Assembly (NCBI GenBank): GCA_964036155.1
Contig: OZ038423.1
Coordinates: 36,843,249 to 36,907,248 of the forward strand
DNA length: 64,000 bases
Direction: 5' to 3'
Origin: Diploscapter coronatus
Lineage: Eukaryota > Nematoda > Chromadorea > Rhabditida > Rhabditidae
The position numbers and the translations under genes are program-made. Of this stretch, positions 15,201 to 24,530 are shown piece after piece. The first letter of the stretch is position 1. Each line of letters opens with the position of its first letter. Under the pieces are notes generated by a model. It saw only the letters and a list, made by a program, of their open reading frames with translations. It was not told where the DNA came from and ran no database searches.

Positions 15201-18200
15201 CCCCCCTCTCTGTTGAAGATGCCTAGAGCGAGACGCACAGTTCGCGGAGAGGGAGAAGGAAATGGAATATCAAATAAGCGAATCATAATCAGAAGCTGAA
15301 TGGAGGAATGGAGAATATGAGTATGGATCAGACGATGTCCTTGTTTTTTACCTATCAGCATCGTAATAATTTGTAAATAAATGGCAGTGGCATTTAGGCG
15401 AAGAACATCGACAAGATGGAGTTTACAAATTATAACGGCGACAGAGTTACTCAATTTTACTCTCACATAAATTGTAAGGAAAAATCTGGATGAAAACATG
15501 GGTTTTTTTTGCAAAATATAAGACGCGCAGAAATACAGGGTAGCTTTCAAACTTAGAATCGAAGCTGTAGAAATTCTCATATTAATTTCAAAATGAAATA
15601 GATGTATACAGATTATGCTTTGTATAGGGGATGATAAAATTCAAGTCTTTTGAAAATATCCATTATTATTTATTAATATCCTGGAGATGAGTTTTCGAAA
15701 AAAAATAACCACCGGTCCAAACTTTTTGCACATCCTGTGTAGTATAAATTGTGATGGAGGAATAAATTTCGAAAATGGAGTATCAGGGAAAAATGACTCG
15801 AAACAAAATGATAGTGACAAGTTTCGGTGACAAATACAAAGAACCGAGTTGAGGAATGGATTTGGCGCCAGTCGAATTGGTCTGATTAACTGATGATTAG
15901 ATGACTAGAAAGTCACCTATCAGTTCGAATTAGCATTTTCGAGTTTGTTGAACAATGAGTTGTCTAACACAGGGGAAGATAACGATAGATTGGAAGGAAA
16001 TGAAAGAAATCAAATGTGAAATGCTGCATTTTGGGGGTTGCAAGAGCGAGACTACAGCAATGACTAAGAAATTACAGAGAAACATAAAATAGAGGGACAG
16101 AGGGGAAATGTTAAATTTTAATTAGTGGCGGTTGAAGAGGGACGCTGCAGCGCTGACAGGTCGGAATCGCTTCACGCTTAATTTTGCAATTCGAGAAAGC
16201 AGAAAAAATCGAGGTTTGGGAGAAAAACTTAAATTTACCGGAAAAAATAAAGATGTGAGAAGTTTCTGAGACTAGTGATTTCAAACTAAACTGAACTTCG
16301 GATGACAAAAAATCAGAAATTTAATATGCACTAAACTTCACAGAAAATCTCGAAATTTACATCAAATTGATTTTTTCTCAAGTTGAAGTTAAAAGGGAAT
16401 TTGAAAATCCTGATCAAAATATGGAAGTAAGGAAAGATTGTATTGAATTGAAATAAGATGCGCGTGCAGATGTATTGCAGAATTGTGTAGAATGAATGGA
16501 AATGGATGGAGGGATGGAGGATGGTCGACTAGGCTAAGGCTAAGGCTAACCTCAATTCTTTGTGACCTTACTTCCGATTAGGGCTCTGTTCATCTTTCTT
16601 TCTTCCTTCCTACTTACTTTTCAAATTCTCCTGCTTTGTTTTATCTGATTCCCTTACTCCACTGTTCTGATTCACATTTCAAATTGACAAAACCACAGGT
16701 TGAAATTCAAAACGAAACAAGTCGAGTGTCGATTCATCGGTTCGCGCGCGCGTATTTTGTTAGTAACGAAAACCGCAGTGGTACAAGATTCGACCAAAAT
16801 GAAACCGAAGAAGATAAAGAATAGGCTAGTGAAGAAAAGCGAGATAGAGAAGGTGAAAGGTAAATGATGAATGAGGGAATAGTGCATGAAAAGTAGGTAG
16901 AGATGAGAAGCAGAGAAAGAAATGATGAAATGAATCAAATGAAAGCGAACGAACAATCAGTCCGCGATTTGAAATTGGAAACAGAAAAAGGCAAGACAAG
17001 AAGACGAGATATTGTGTGACCCAAATCGAATGAAGAAAGGAGAAGGGGAGGCTTAATTTGATTTTTCAATTTGAAATTGCAAACTAACCGATTGTCGAGG
17101 CGATGAAGTGGGCGAGTGATAGATGGGCTGCGAGTCTGACTCGGTCCTTGTCTGTGCAGGTGGAGAAGTGCGGCTGGGACTCGGGGCGGAATGAGGAGTG
17201 GTACGGAGGGGAGGTCGTGGTCCCGGAGCAGATGGAATTGTAATGGAAGGAGCAGGTGGCTGTCGACTGCCCGGCTGGTAACAGTCCATACCCTGGAATT
17301 CAACAGATCAAAACTTGAACACTGGGCAATGCTGTCCTAAAACTCATAAGAAATAGTCCAACTCTTGAAAAGTACATCTGTCAATCGTTTTGAATGTCCA
17401 TACAGACTGAGTTTAAAAACATAGATAAAGTGAAAAACTGCATGAGCTTCCCAAAAGATGAGAAAGTTGCGAAAAATCATTCTAAGTACTTTCAACGGAT
17501 TTCGCATGATTTTAAGTTTCTAGGTATCACCCACAGGATTAATGATGATGATAAATCTCGATTTATCAGCGGATCAGTGGAAAATGAGCAGATAGAGGAA
17601 TAGCCCTGCCTTCTCGTCTGTTTTGTTAACGGAAAAACAAAACGCGCACACACACACACACATATATATACACACATAACACACATACGTCCTCGAGCGC
17701 GCCACGCAACGGAAAATTGAAGGTCATCACAAAATCAAAATCGAGAATATTAGAAAAGGGCAGGGCAGCTATGAGCGAACGAATGGGCAAGATTTTATTG
17801 AATATCCTTTCCATTTCATTCGCATTATCAGCGAACCTTTACTCATTCGATACTTTTCGATAACACCACGAGCACGCCTATTTTCTTTCAGTTTCAGATT
17901 TTGTCATTTGAAGAAAATCAACTGATATCTGGTGAATAAAATTCTGCTGAGTTTCAAAGATGAAACAAAATTTCGATTTTTAAAAATTCCAAGAATCAAA
18001 TTTCGTTTTTAACATTTAGAGTTATCATTCCATCTCTTCCCTCCCTGCTTTTAGAGTTCTTTATTCCAAAAATCAATTCTATACTGACTCACATCCTCAC
18101 TCTTGTCCCCCTTGATTTTGACTTTCTTTATTTAAAAAAAAAATCTCACCTGTGCATCAAATTCGGTGGTGTGAGTGGGAACGGCTTTGTCCGCGTAGCA

Positions 18201-18242
18201 GTGACAGAGCAGTCTCTGCAGATGTTCTGCAACAGAAGGCAT
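293..18242 (-). CDS. prickle/testin-family PET-LIM domain protein, 3' part beyond the window
   Basis: Cytoskeletal or planar-polarity adaptor family. Exons in order: 18150-18242, 17089-17292, 13074-13154, 12576-12737, 9047-9165, 3393-3490, 1394-1491, 937-1173, 550-666, 293-391, with phases agreeing throughout (436 codons in the window). The start at 18242 has an A at -3. Order of parts: a short Cys-containing start; a Pro-rich exon (17089-17292); an acidic exon ([14 protein letters not shown]); a Cys/His segment ending [18 protein letters not shown], as in testin; a PET domain ([13 protein letters not shown], then [12 protein letters not shown]), which looks more like prickle; then the first LIM domain ([24 protein letters not shown]). 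LIM2, LIM3 and the stop lie left of base 1. Introns reach 3.9 kb, far longer than in neighbouring genes. Family assignment is sure. Whether it is the testin or the prickle orthologue is not settled. Confidence 0.9.
1492..4999. other. PET-LIM introns with no recognised gene apart from exon 3393-3490
   Basis: AT-rich intron sequence on both sides of the exon at 3393-3490. A purine-rich tract at about 4020-4560 produces long open frames on the pyrimidine-rich strand. These have no domain, are dominated by Ser, Leu, Phe and Pro, and are judged artefacts. A short AAATT tandem tract lies at 4751-4770. Confidence 0.6.
5000..5313 (-). CDS. alternative first coding exon of the PET-LIM gene, short isoform
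   Basis: This exon starts with ATG at 5313. An in-frame TGA lies 13 codons upstream. It encodes 104 codons of polar, low-complexity sequence ([31 protein letters not shown]). It ends at a GCGGT/gtaagt donor in phase 2, the same phase as the upstream exon at 9047-9165. Both can therefore join the exon at 3393-3490. The result would be a protein lacking the Pro-rich and acidic N-terminal part but keeping the second half of the Cys/His segment, the PET domain and the LIM domains. The matching phase and clean open frame support it; no transcript is available. Confidence 0.6.
5314..9046. other. PET-LIM intron and probable promoter region of the short isoform
   Basis: A 3.7-kb stretch with no exon that I can support. 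The first few hundred bases should hold the promoter of the transcript starting at 5313. Purine-rich low-complexity tracts lie at about 5390-5530 and 7390-7700, the second with a GAA microsatellite. Confidence 0.5.
7606..7626. repeat. GAA trinucleotide microsatellite
   Basis: About six GAA units inside the purine-rich tract of a PET-LIM intron. They read as glutamate runs on the plus strand and TTC on the transcribed sense strand. Confidence 0.85.
9166..12575. other. PET-LIM intron, no gene seen
   Basis: A 3.4-kb intron. It holds a small repeat at about 9228-9290 whose core (AATAGTATGGGA) recurs at 12776-12842 and 58878-58969, and a long purine-rich block at about 10240-10980. No conserved protein is encoded in any frame. 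Confidence 0.6.
12776..12842. repeat. short hairpin repeat, AGTATGG-core family
   Basis: GTAGTTAC at the left end pairs with GTAACTAC at the right end. Inner arms CCCTCTTTTCT and AGAAAAGAAAAAAGGG also pair. The centre (GAGAAACAGTATGGAG) resembles copies at about 9228-9290 and 58878-58969. It lies in the intron between the PET-LIM exons 13074-13154 and 12576-12737. Confidence 0.55.
13155..17088. other. PET-LIM intron, no gene seen
   Basis: A 3.9-kb intron with a purine-rich tract at about 13240-13640. A possible solitary Tc1/mariner-type end lies near 15700-15742 (GTCCAAACTTTTTGCAC). A short AAGGCT tandem lies near 16530-16552. Nothing here looks protein coding. Confidence 0.6.
17644..17688. 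repeat. CA/TA dinucleotide microsatellite
   Basis: An alternating purine-pyrimidine run of CA units, then TA units, then imperfect CA units, in an intron of the PET-LIM gene. Confidence 0.9.
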
Positions 18243-18889
18243 TGTGCCCGTCGTTGCGATTCTGAAATTCGACTGATTGGCAAATGAACTGAATGAAGGA
18301 ATGAAAGGAATAAATTGGCTGCAAGCAGGGAGGGCTGCAAACGCGAACAGGTTATGGTTAGAAAGGGTTAGACGTTAGATTGATCAGAAAGTTCTGGTAC
18401 ATGTAATGATTCTATTCTTCATCAATTCAATCAGCCATTAAAATCAGGTTAAAGTGAACATTTGCCGAATTTCATAAATCATCAAGACGAATATTCTGGT
18501 GAAATTCTATCTGGATTCAGCAATGACAAAGAGATGAATAAAATGACAATTTGAACATGACCTGTAACAGAACTTTTGATCTGTACTCTATTATGGGGCA
18601 AAAGCGATTGGAATCGAATCAGGCAATCGGTAATAGGTTCGTATTGATTAATTGATAGGGCGTGCCTCGATTGGCTGCATTGTCTGTGGCTGATGACTGG
18701 AAAAGATACAGGAAAACAGGAAGAGGGGAGGGCGAATGGGGTGGATGATATGTGATACACAGGAGTGTTAATGAAATCGAGAATTGAAGGGGAGAGAGGA
18801 AAATCTTTGCATACAGGTGGGGAAAGACCATATCAAATCAGCAAATCTAAATGAATAGGACTGTTCGGAATTTCAAGTGAAAGGAAAAT

Positions 18890-18923
18890 TATAAAAAAAA
18901 AAAATAATAATAATAAATAAAAA
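18890..18923. repeat. poly-A and TAA microsatellite
   Basis: An A run of about 12 followed by several TAA units in the 5' intron region of the PET-LIM gene. Confidence 0.85.
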
Positions 18924-20166
18924 TTCTGACTTTTCTCTGGCTAAAATTGAAATTCCGAACTCCCCTCATCTGAATGCGTCCTTACGATTGGAGCTGCATT
19001 TGGAACATGGTGTTGAAAATTGACGAAATCGCTGTGGGAGGAATGCAGTCGGACATTTTCGAGCGAGAAAAAATGGGAAATACCGAACGAATTGACTATC
19101 CTCGGGAAAATGGAGCAAACGGTGGCAGCAGCGCTTGGCTCGTTCGTTCGTTTTCTATCAGACTCCTCCCAATCTCGCTCTATCTCTCTTATCATTCGTC
19201 CTCCTAATCACCTCGCCTCTAACCCGATTTAAGATTGGGAGTTCAGTTTACTCGGCAAATTAGTCGTTGGTTTTGTGCATTGTCTGCTGGCCGGGGCGTC
19301 ACCCATCTCCCTTCTCCGCGCCCATTTTCGAATTCATTCAGCTTCTGCCGAACGAAATGACGAGGGTCACAAAGAAGTACAGCTAAGCGGGTGCGTAAAC
19401 AGACCGGAGGAATTTTGCTTGGGATGGCATTTTGAGGGACAGCCCCCAGGAATGCAGAGGAAGACAAGACAGCAGGCCTAAGAGAGTGCCGATGCGATGA
19501 TGAATGGCCCCGATTAGACTCTGCGTTTTCGACGTAAATTCTTAGCTTTTTACGCGTCTCACATAACCGTTCCTTCCTCACCCCACACCCATCGAGTTCG
19601 AAGCGTTTTTCAAAATTCACTGCGCAGAAACAAGTCAAACAGAAGAAAAAGTTGCGAAATTGAAGGGGAAAGTGCAATGAATAGGGACTTTGTTTTGAAT
19701 ATGAACTCCCTGTAACAAGTGCATCTCTAAATCGAAATTTTTCAGGAGCTATTCATTTTTGAAGCAGAGACTGGAAGGATAGCGGATTTTTACAAGAAAA
19801 CGAGGATTTAAAGCGAAGAAATTCTCACGTCATGCAATTGAAATTTCGAACGTTTCAAATAAGAGAATGAAAAAATGGCGCGAGACAAATTGGCACAAAA
19901 AGCTGTGAGTTGCGAGAAGAATGAATGAATAGCAGGCATAAATTAAAACAACACCAGCCACAAAGCAGTCAAATTCAGGCATTCTCTAATCAGCCATTCG
20001 AGCCTGCTCTCCAATTTGTTAGGGTCAGGAATGTTCCGTGCCGTGAAGTGAATTTTCTAATCGTTCATCCTATGATAAAACATAGGAAGCAAACGCTGGT
20101 TGTGATGCATAAAATTTCACCCCCGATACATCTCAAGTTAATGCGCATGATTCATTCTTTGCCCAC

Positions 20167-20217
20167 CTGTTTTTCGACGAGTTCACATCCTTCGGCTGCA
20201 AAATCTGCTCGCTCCAT
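20167..20217 (-). CDS. possible alternative first coding exon of the PET-LIM gene
   Basis: A 17-codon exon (MERADFAAEGCELVEKQ) starts at an ATG with a good context (GAAATGG) and ends at a CAG/gtgggc donor in phase 0. The exon at 17089-17292 also begins in phase 0, so this could replace the first exon at 18150-18242. It lies 0.8 kb after the APH-1 stop codon, where a promoter would be expected. There is no protein homology to confirm it, so this rests on splice signals and phase only. Confidence 0.4.
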
Positions 20218-21025
20218 TTCAAACACCTCTGCTGACTTTGCTGCAACACGTCACGACACGAACGACGAAAGGGTGCCTGCAGAAAGTGAAGAATTAGCTT
20301 GTGCAAGGAAAAAAGGAAAATGTGAATAGGCATGGTTATGGCACAAAAACCAATAACATAGGATAGTGAAAGAGGCACGTTGAAGTTTCAAATTCAAAAT
20401 TTCAGTATTTTTTCTTGAAATTTTAACGAAATAAATACGAAAAATGAAAATGAGATCAATCTGACAAGAAAGTCGCTCCAACAAATAAATAAATAAGATA
20501 ATTGACGATAAATTTAGAAATGTTCGAAAACCCACTGGGATAAATAAATGAATGAAAATATGTAAATGAGTACCAGGAAAGTGAAAGACTTTGGCAAAAT
20601 AAGCACGTTTGTGAGGGTGCAGAATTAAAGTTTCTAGGTCATTTATCAAAGATAAATTTTTTCCTGCACAAACACCAACTTCAATGCTTCTTCGTCTATG
20701 GCAAAGTGATAGCCCCGAATTTAAATTTTGTAAATTTGCTGGGAAAATTCATCTAGAAAATACAAGGATCCGAAGGAATCGTAAGGGGAAGGGCAACCTG
20801 GAAAAGTAGCTGCATCGTCGTATACGGAATAGTAAAGGAAGAGAATATTTTCCCTAGCAAGTCCGTAAATATTTCAATTGCAACGATGTTTCGCGGTGCA
20901 TCTTCTTTTCTAGATTGTCAAGGAAAGAAAAATAAAAATGTAAGAGATGCAGATCCTGCAGTTTTCTAATACTTACAGGAATTTCAAAGTATTCAAGATC
21001 AAATATACCTTTTCGCTCGCTGCAT
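20218..21025. other. intergenic region between APH-1 and the PET-LIM gene
   Basis: About 0.8 kb that should contain the APH-1 3' UTR and the upstream promoter of the PET-LIM gene. No reading frame with domain similarity is present, and no individual site can be named. Confidence 0.5.
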
Positions 21026-23190
21026 TCAAGTGACAGTCGTTCTGCTAACAGTGGTTTGCCTGGTGGAAGTGCTGCCGCTGCCAGGTGCCTCGTCCAGTCG
21101 ATTCTCTTCCGGCTCGTTCGGCTGCTGCTCGTCGTGTGTTTCGACTGGGACTGCAGTCGGTCGATTCGACGGTCGGAAGAAGGCTCGCAGAGTCACGCAG
21201 CGCACGGTTGCTGCAAAAAATTATCACGTAAATTTTTTTCGGTAATTAGCAAATTTCGTAACTTGAAAAGATAGTATGCAAAACGTGAAGAGCTTTTCCC
21301 TGTCATTTCCTCTCACCTAATCTTCTACTATGTCGTCAAGCTTTGAGGTTGCGAGAATTCCAAATACCCTTTCGCTCATCTTTGAAAGTTTTCTCAAAGT
21401 TTAACCTTTTTTGAAAGGATATACTTATGGAATATCATTATCAAAAAATGCATTTTTTGAACAAGTCTATCTGAACAAATACGAGACAAGGATTGTTGCG
21501 AACATTTAAAAGATAAGTGCATTTTTTCCCAATTACTCGAAACTTCATTCGATCCCGTAATTTGTTGAATGATTCTTACCATTTGTGAAGCTCTTCATCG
21601 TGCCTCCCATAATCTGATGGCAGATTGTGACGCAGACAAGCAGCAGAACGAACTGAGTCAGCATCACCAGAATGTAGTGTCCATTTGAGGATTGGAAGCT
21701 CTAAAACATGATTATCAGAAAGTGGCTGATGAATTTTGTTGGGTCTTCACTGTCATGCCTCTTAACGACAAGAGAATCTTTCGTCTCCATTTTCTTGACG
21801 CTATTTTAGCTTGGAACGAGTAAATAGCATTGGAGAATGGATAAGAACATATTTTCCCTTACGCGAAAAGCAAGGCGCAGTGATTATGCCTTTTACGAAA
21901 TTGACCTTCTCATTGTTTCTACACTAGTTATTTGAAAGATTGTCAATTTTAAAAGAAATCGTAAATGATTGCTTACCAATGCAGACATGATGAGGTGTGT
22001 GATGAGCGCGCAGAAGGCTGGCAGGAAGGACGCAGAGGAGTGAATTCGATGAAACGAATGCCACACCTGCAATTTTATTTAAACCTCTCAAATTCACTAG
22101 CTACTGTAGCTTACCATAATCGTCCAGGCAGCGTGCAGCAGAGGGAGAATAGCTGAGGTGATGGCCACGTAGAAGGGACGCAAAGAAGAAGAGGAAGAAA
22201 TTATCTGAGGGGAGTTTGCCTGAAAAAAAACCCTCATTTCAACCTCCTATATTCATAATTCAAGAAGCACACGATATTTGGAAGAAAATCAAGAAAAAAA
22301 TTGACCTCCATAGCCTGAGGCAGTCCAAACGACGCCTCTCCGGACAGAGCAGCGAAGGTGTTCATACAGTGGAAGAGCGACGAGCAGACGCCCATTCCGA
22401 GCCCACAGACCAGGGCGAGCATGTGGCGGGAGTTGTGCAGCTGCGACACGCCTGGGGCTATCGACTGGCCGCCTGTCGAAGTCATCTTATTTAGACCGCT
22501 GAAATTTTTCCATTAATTTCTAAAACTCGTGTTCCATTTTTATGATTTTCTCCAAAATTTCGCCCACCTTTGCGCCTTCTTGAGCATCATGAAATAGAGA
22601 ACTCGGACGATTTCCTGCAGACAGATGAAGACTATCAGCGAGGGCACGATCGTGCTCAGCAGGAACGAGATGAAGTAGTTGAAGAACGAGGCCAACAGAA
22701 GGGATAGCAGCCAGAAGAAGGCTCTGAAAATTGGTTTTATCAAACTTCTCTAAACTCGGCCCGCAGAAATAATAGCGTGTCATATTGAGAGAGTAAAAGA
22801 GTCGTCTTTTTCTTCTCTCGAAAAGATGCACCATTTTTGTGGGTCGAGTTTTGAGAAGTCTGCTTTTTATGAAAAATAACGCAATATTTTAACTTCAGAA
22901 CTTCAACTCTTCTAGCTGAATGATCATTCGCTATTCTTTTCCGATTTTGTTTGCTCGTTTGCAAATCTCCGTCGAAAAACTAAGAAAAACCAAACGGGGA
23001 TAGTGAATATTAATGTAGAAAAGAAATCATGATTTCAGTGACTAACTTGGGCTTTTATAATAATTTTCTACTCTTACCCTAGAACGAAGAGGATGATTCG
23101 CAGTGGATCGTGAGCGACGAATCGACAGAACAGGGCGAATGAGGGCGCCAGGGCCACGATGAAACAGCTCGCTGACAGCAGCCAGCCCAT
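21026..23190 (-). CDS. aph-1: gamma-secretase subunit APH-1
   Basis: Multipass membrane scaffold of gamma-secretase, which cuts Notch and related type I proteins within the membrane. Seven exons: 23078-23190, 22568-22723, 22306-22498, 22115-22219, 21977-22066, 21580-21700, 21026-21210. Joined length is 963 nt, 320 aa. The start is MGWLLSASCFIVALAPSF. A splice acceptor (TTTTTCCAG) lies just upstream of the ATG. Family hallmarks: FFWLLSLLLASF; the GxxxG helix (LALVCGLGMGV); and two conserved histidines in later membrane segments, near residues 183 (LLHAAW) and 213 (LITHLIM). The tail after IMGGTMKSF is hydrophilic and ends in Ser/Thr-rich sequence. Length is close to nematode APH-1, which is longer than human APH1A. 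Donor 22305 (gtcaat) is weak but phase-consistent. Confidence 0.96.
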
Positions 23191-24089
23191 TTATGGAGAG
23201 CTTCTGGAAAAATAACTTGATCTGAAAAAGCAATAATTTGAAATCAGATATCTGAGCCGACATTTTGACGGTTTGCTCTTCAATTTGTTGAAATCCTAAA
23301 AATTGCATCTTTATTCAAAATGAATACTTTCCACTTGAAATTGTCGACCCCGTGAATTGGCTTTTCACAAGGAGGATTTGGCGATAAATTAGACCGAACG
23401 AAATGAAATGTATCGATCCACGATGATTTGGAAAATGCACTTCTCAAAATAGTAAAGAAAGAAGCGCTTTCCAAGCTATCCATTTTAGGGAAAAATCGAT
23501 AAAAAACGAATAAGCACAATGATCAATTCAATTATCACTTGAAGGAAAAGAAAGTGGACGCGTAAGGTCGGAAAATTCGATCGCTTGTAAATGTCACTAT
23601 TTTCAGGAAATAACATTCAGAAAAGAAAGTGACTTCTACAAGTGATCGAAAAATCAAAAGGAGAAAAAATACATACATACACAGCCAAGACACTGTATTA
23701 GAGCAGGTGAAATTCATTCAGATAAAAATGAACAAGTCAGGAAATTTCGGAAACTTTAATATTTTTCATGACTTGTCCAAATTCATAACACCTACCAGTT
23801 CTATCCGTTTCAAAGCAGACAAAATATTGCACACCCTAAAGGAAATCAACAAAAATTCCGAATAAGCCATAGAACCAGAAAAGATGGTGGGATAATGATT
23901 AAAAAACGTTTTGTAAAAGCACAAGAGGAATGACCCCATCGAAGAAAGTACATAAATTATGAAGTGCTGATAGACTGAAATTTTGAAGTCATTCTGATTT
24001 CAAATTGAAGTTTGAAGCTGAATTTGAATAGTTTCTTTGCTATTTACAGCTACATTTCAGTCCATCAGCATTTGATATAAATAAATATA
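23191..24089. other. intergenic region upstream of APH-1
   Basis: Holds the APH-1 promoter and any untranslated first exon. AT-rich, with no coding exon seen. It is bounded on the right by a MITE. Confidence 0.5.
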
Positions 24090-24488
24090 GTGGCGGACAA
24101 AACTATCTAGTCACCAATGGAATTTCGAGTTTGGTTTTGATACATCTGATGGGCTTCTCGTAAAAGCCGTCCACTAGCAAATTAGGGATAAAAGTAGAAG
24201 CTCGTTAGGTTAGGCTAACTTTTTTCTAGAAATATTCGGCATATGCTGTTCATCATTTTGAGACTAAACATACCCTACCTTCTCTACCCCTATCTGTTGT
24301 ATAGTTATGTAGATTTGACAAGTGTACGGCTTTTACAAGAGGCCATTTGATGTCCAATCAGAATATAGCCCATAACCTTTCACTGTGTGCTTGTCCACTA
24401 TAAGTGCGAAAAATCACCCGAATTGGCTCATTATGGGTATCAAAATCGGAACTCAACGTTTTACGAGTGACTGGATATTTTTGCCCAC
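24090..24488. mobile_element. Tc1/mariner-type MITE, 399 bp
   Basis: Flanked by TA on both sides (24088-24089 and 24489-24490). The left end GTGGCGGACAAAACTATC and the reverse complement of the right end GTGGGCAAAAATATCC agree, followed by CTAGTCAC and CAGTCAC. The inverted similarity continues inwards through TTTTGATAC and GTAAAAGCCGT, so most of the element can fold on itself. It has no transposase frame. Its right end is only 42 bp after the flippase stop codon at 24531, so it probably lies in that transcript's 3' UTR. Confidence 0.8.
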
Positions 24489-24530
24489 TATTGTATTTAT
24501 AGAAATAGGTAAAAGTAGGTAGAATCTAGC

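Larger units (their letters stand above)
17293..20166. other. 5' introns of the PET-LIM gene
   Basis: Apart from the first coding exon at 18150-18242 I see no exon with conserved coding. The acceptor TTTCAG about 20 bases before the 18242 ATG shows that at least one untranslated exon lies upstream. A CA/TA microsatellite is at 17644-17688 and an A-rich plus TAA tract at 18890-18923. Confidence 0.5.

Noticed and set aside
16528..16554. Telomere-like tandem (AGGCTAAGGCTAAGGCTAAC)
   Set aside because: The unit is AAGGCT/AGCCTT, not the nematode telomere unit TTAGGC, and only three units are present in an intron.
19243..19677. 144-codon open frame on the minus strand near the PET-LIM 5' end
   Set aside because: No domain and no splice sites that would fit its phase to known exons. 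It could be promoter or 5' UTR sequence, but coding cannot be supported.
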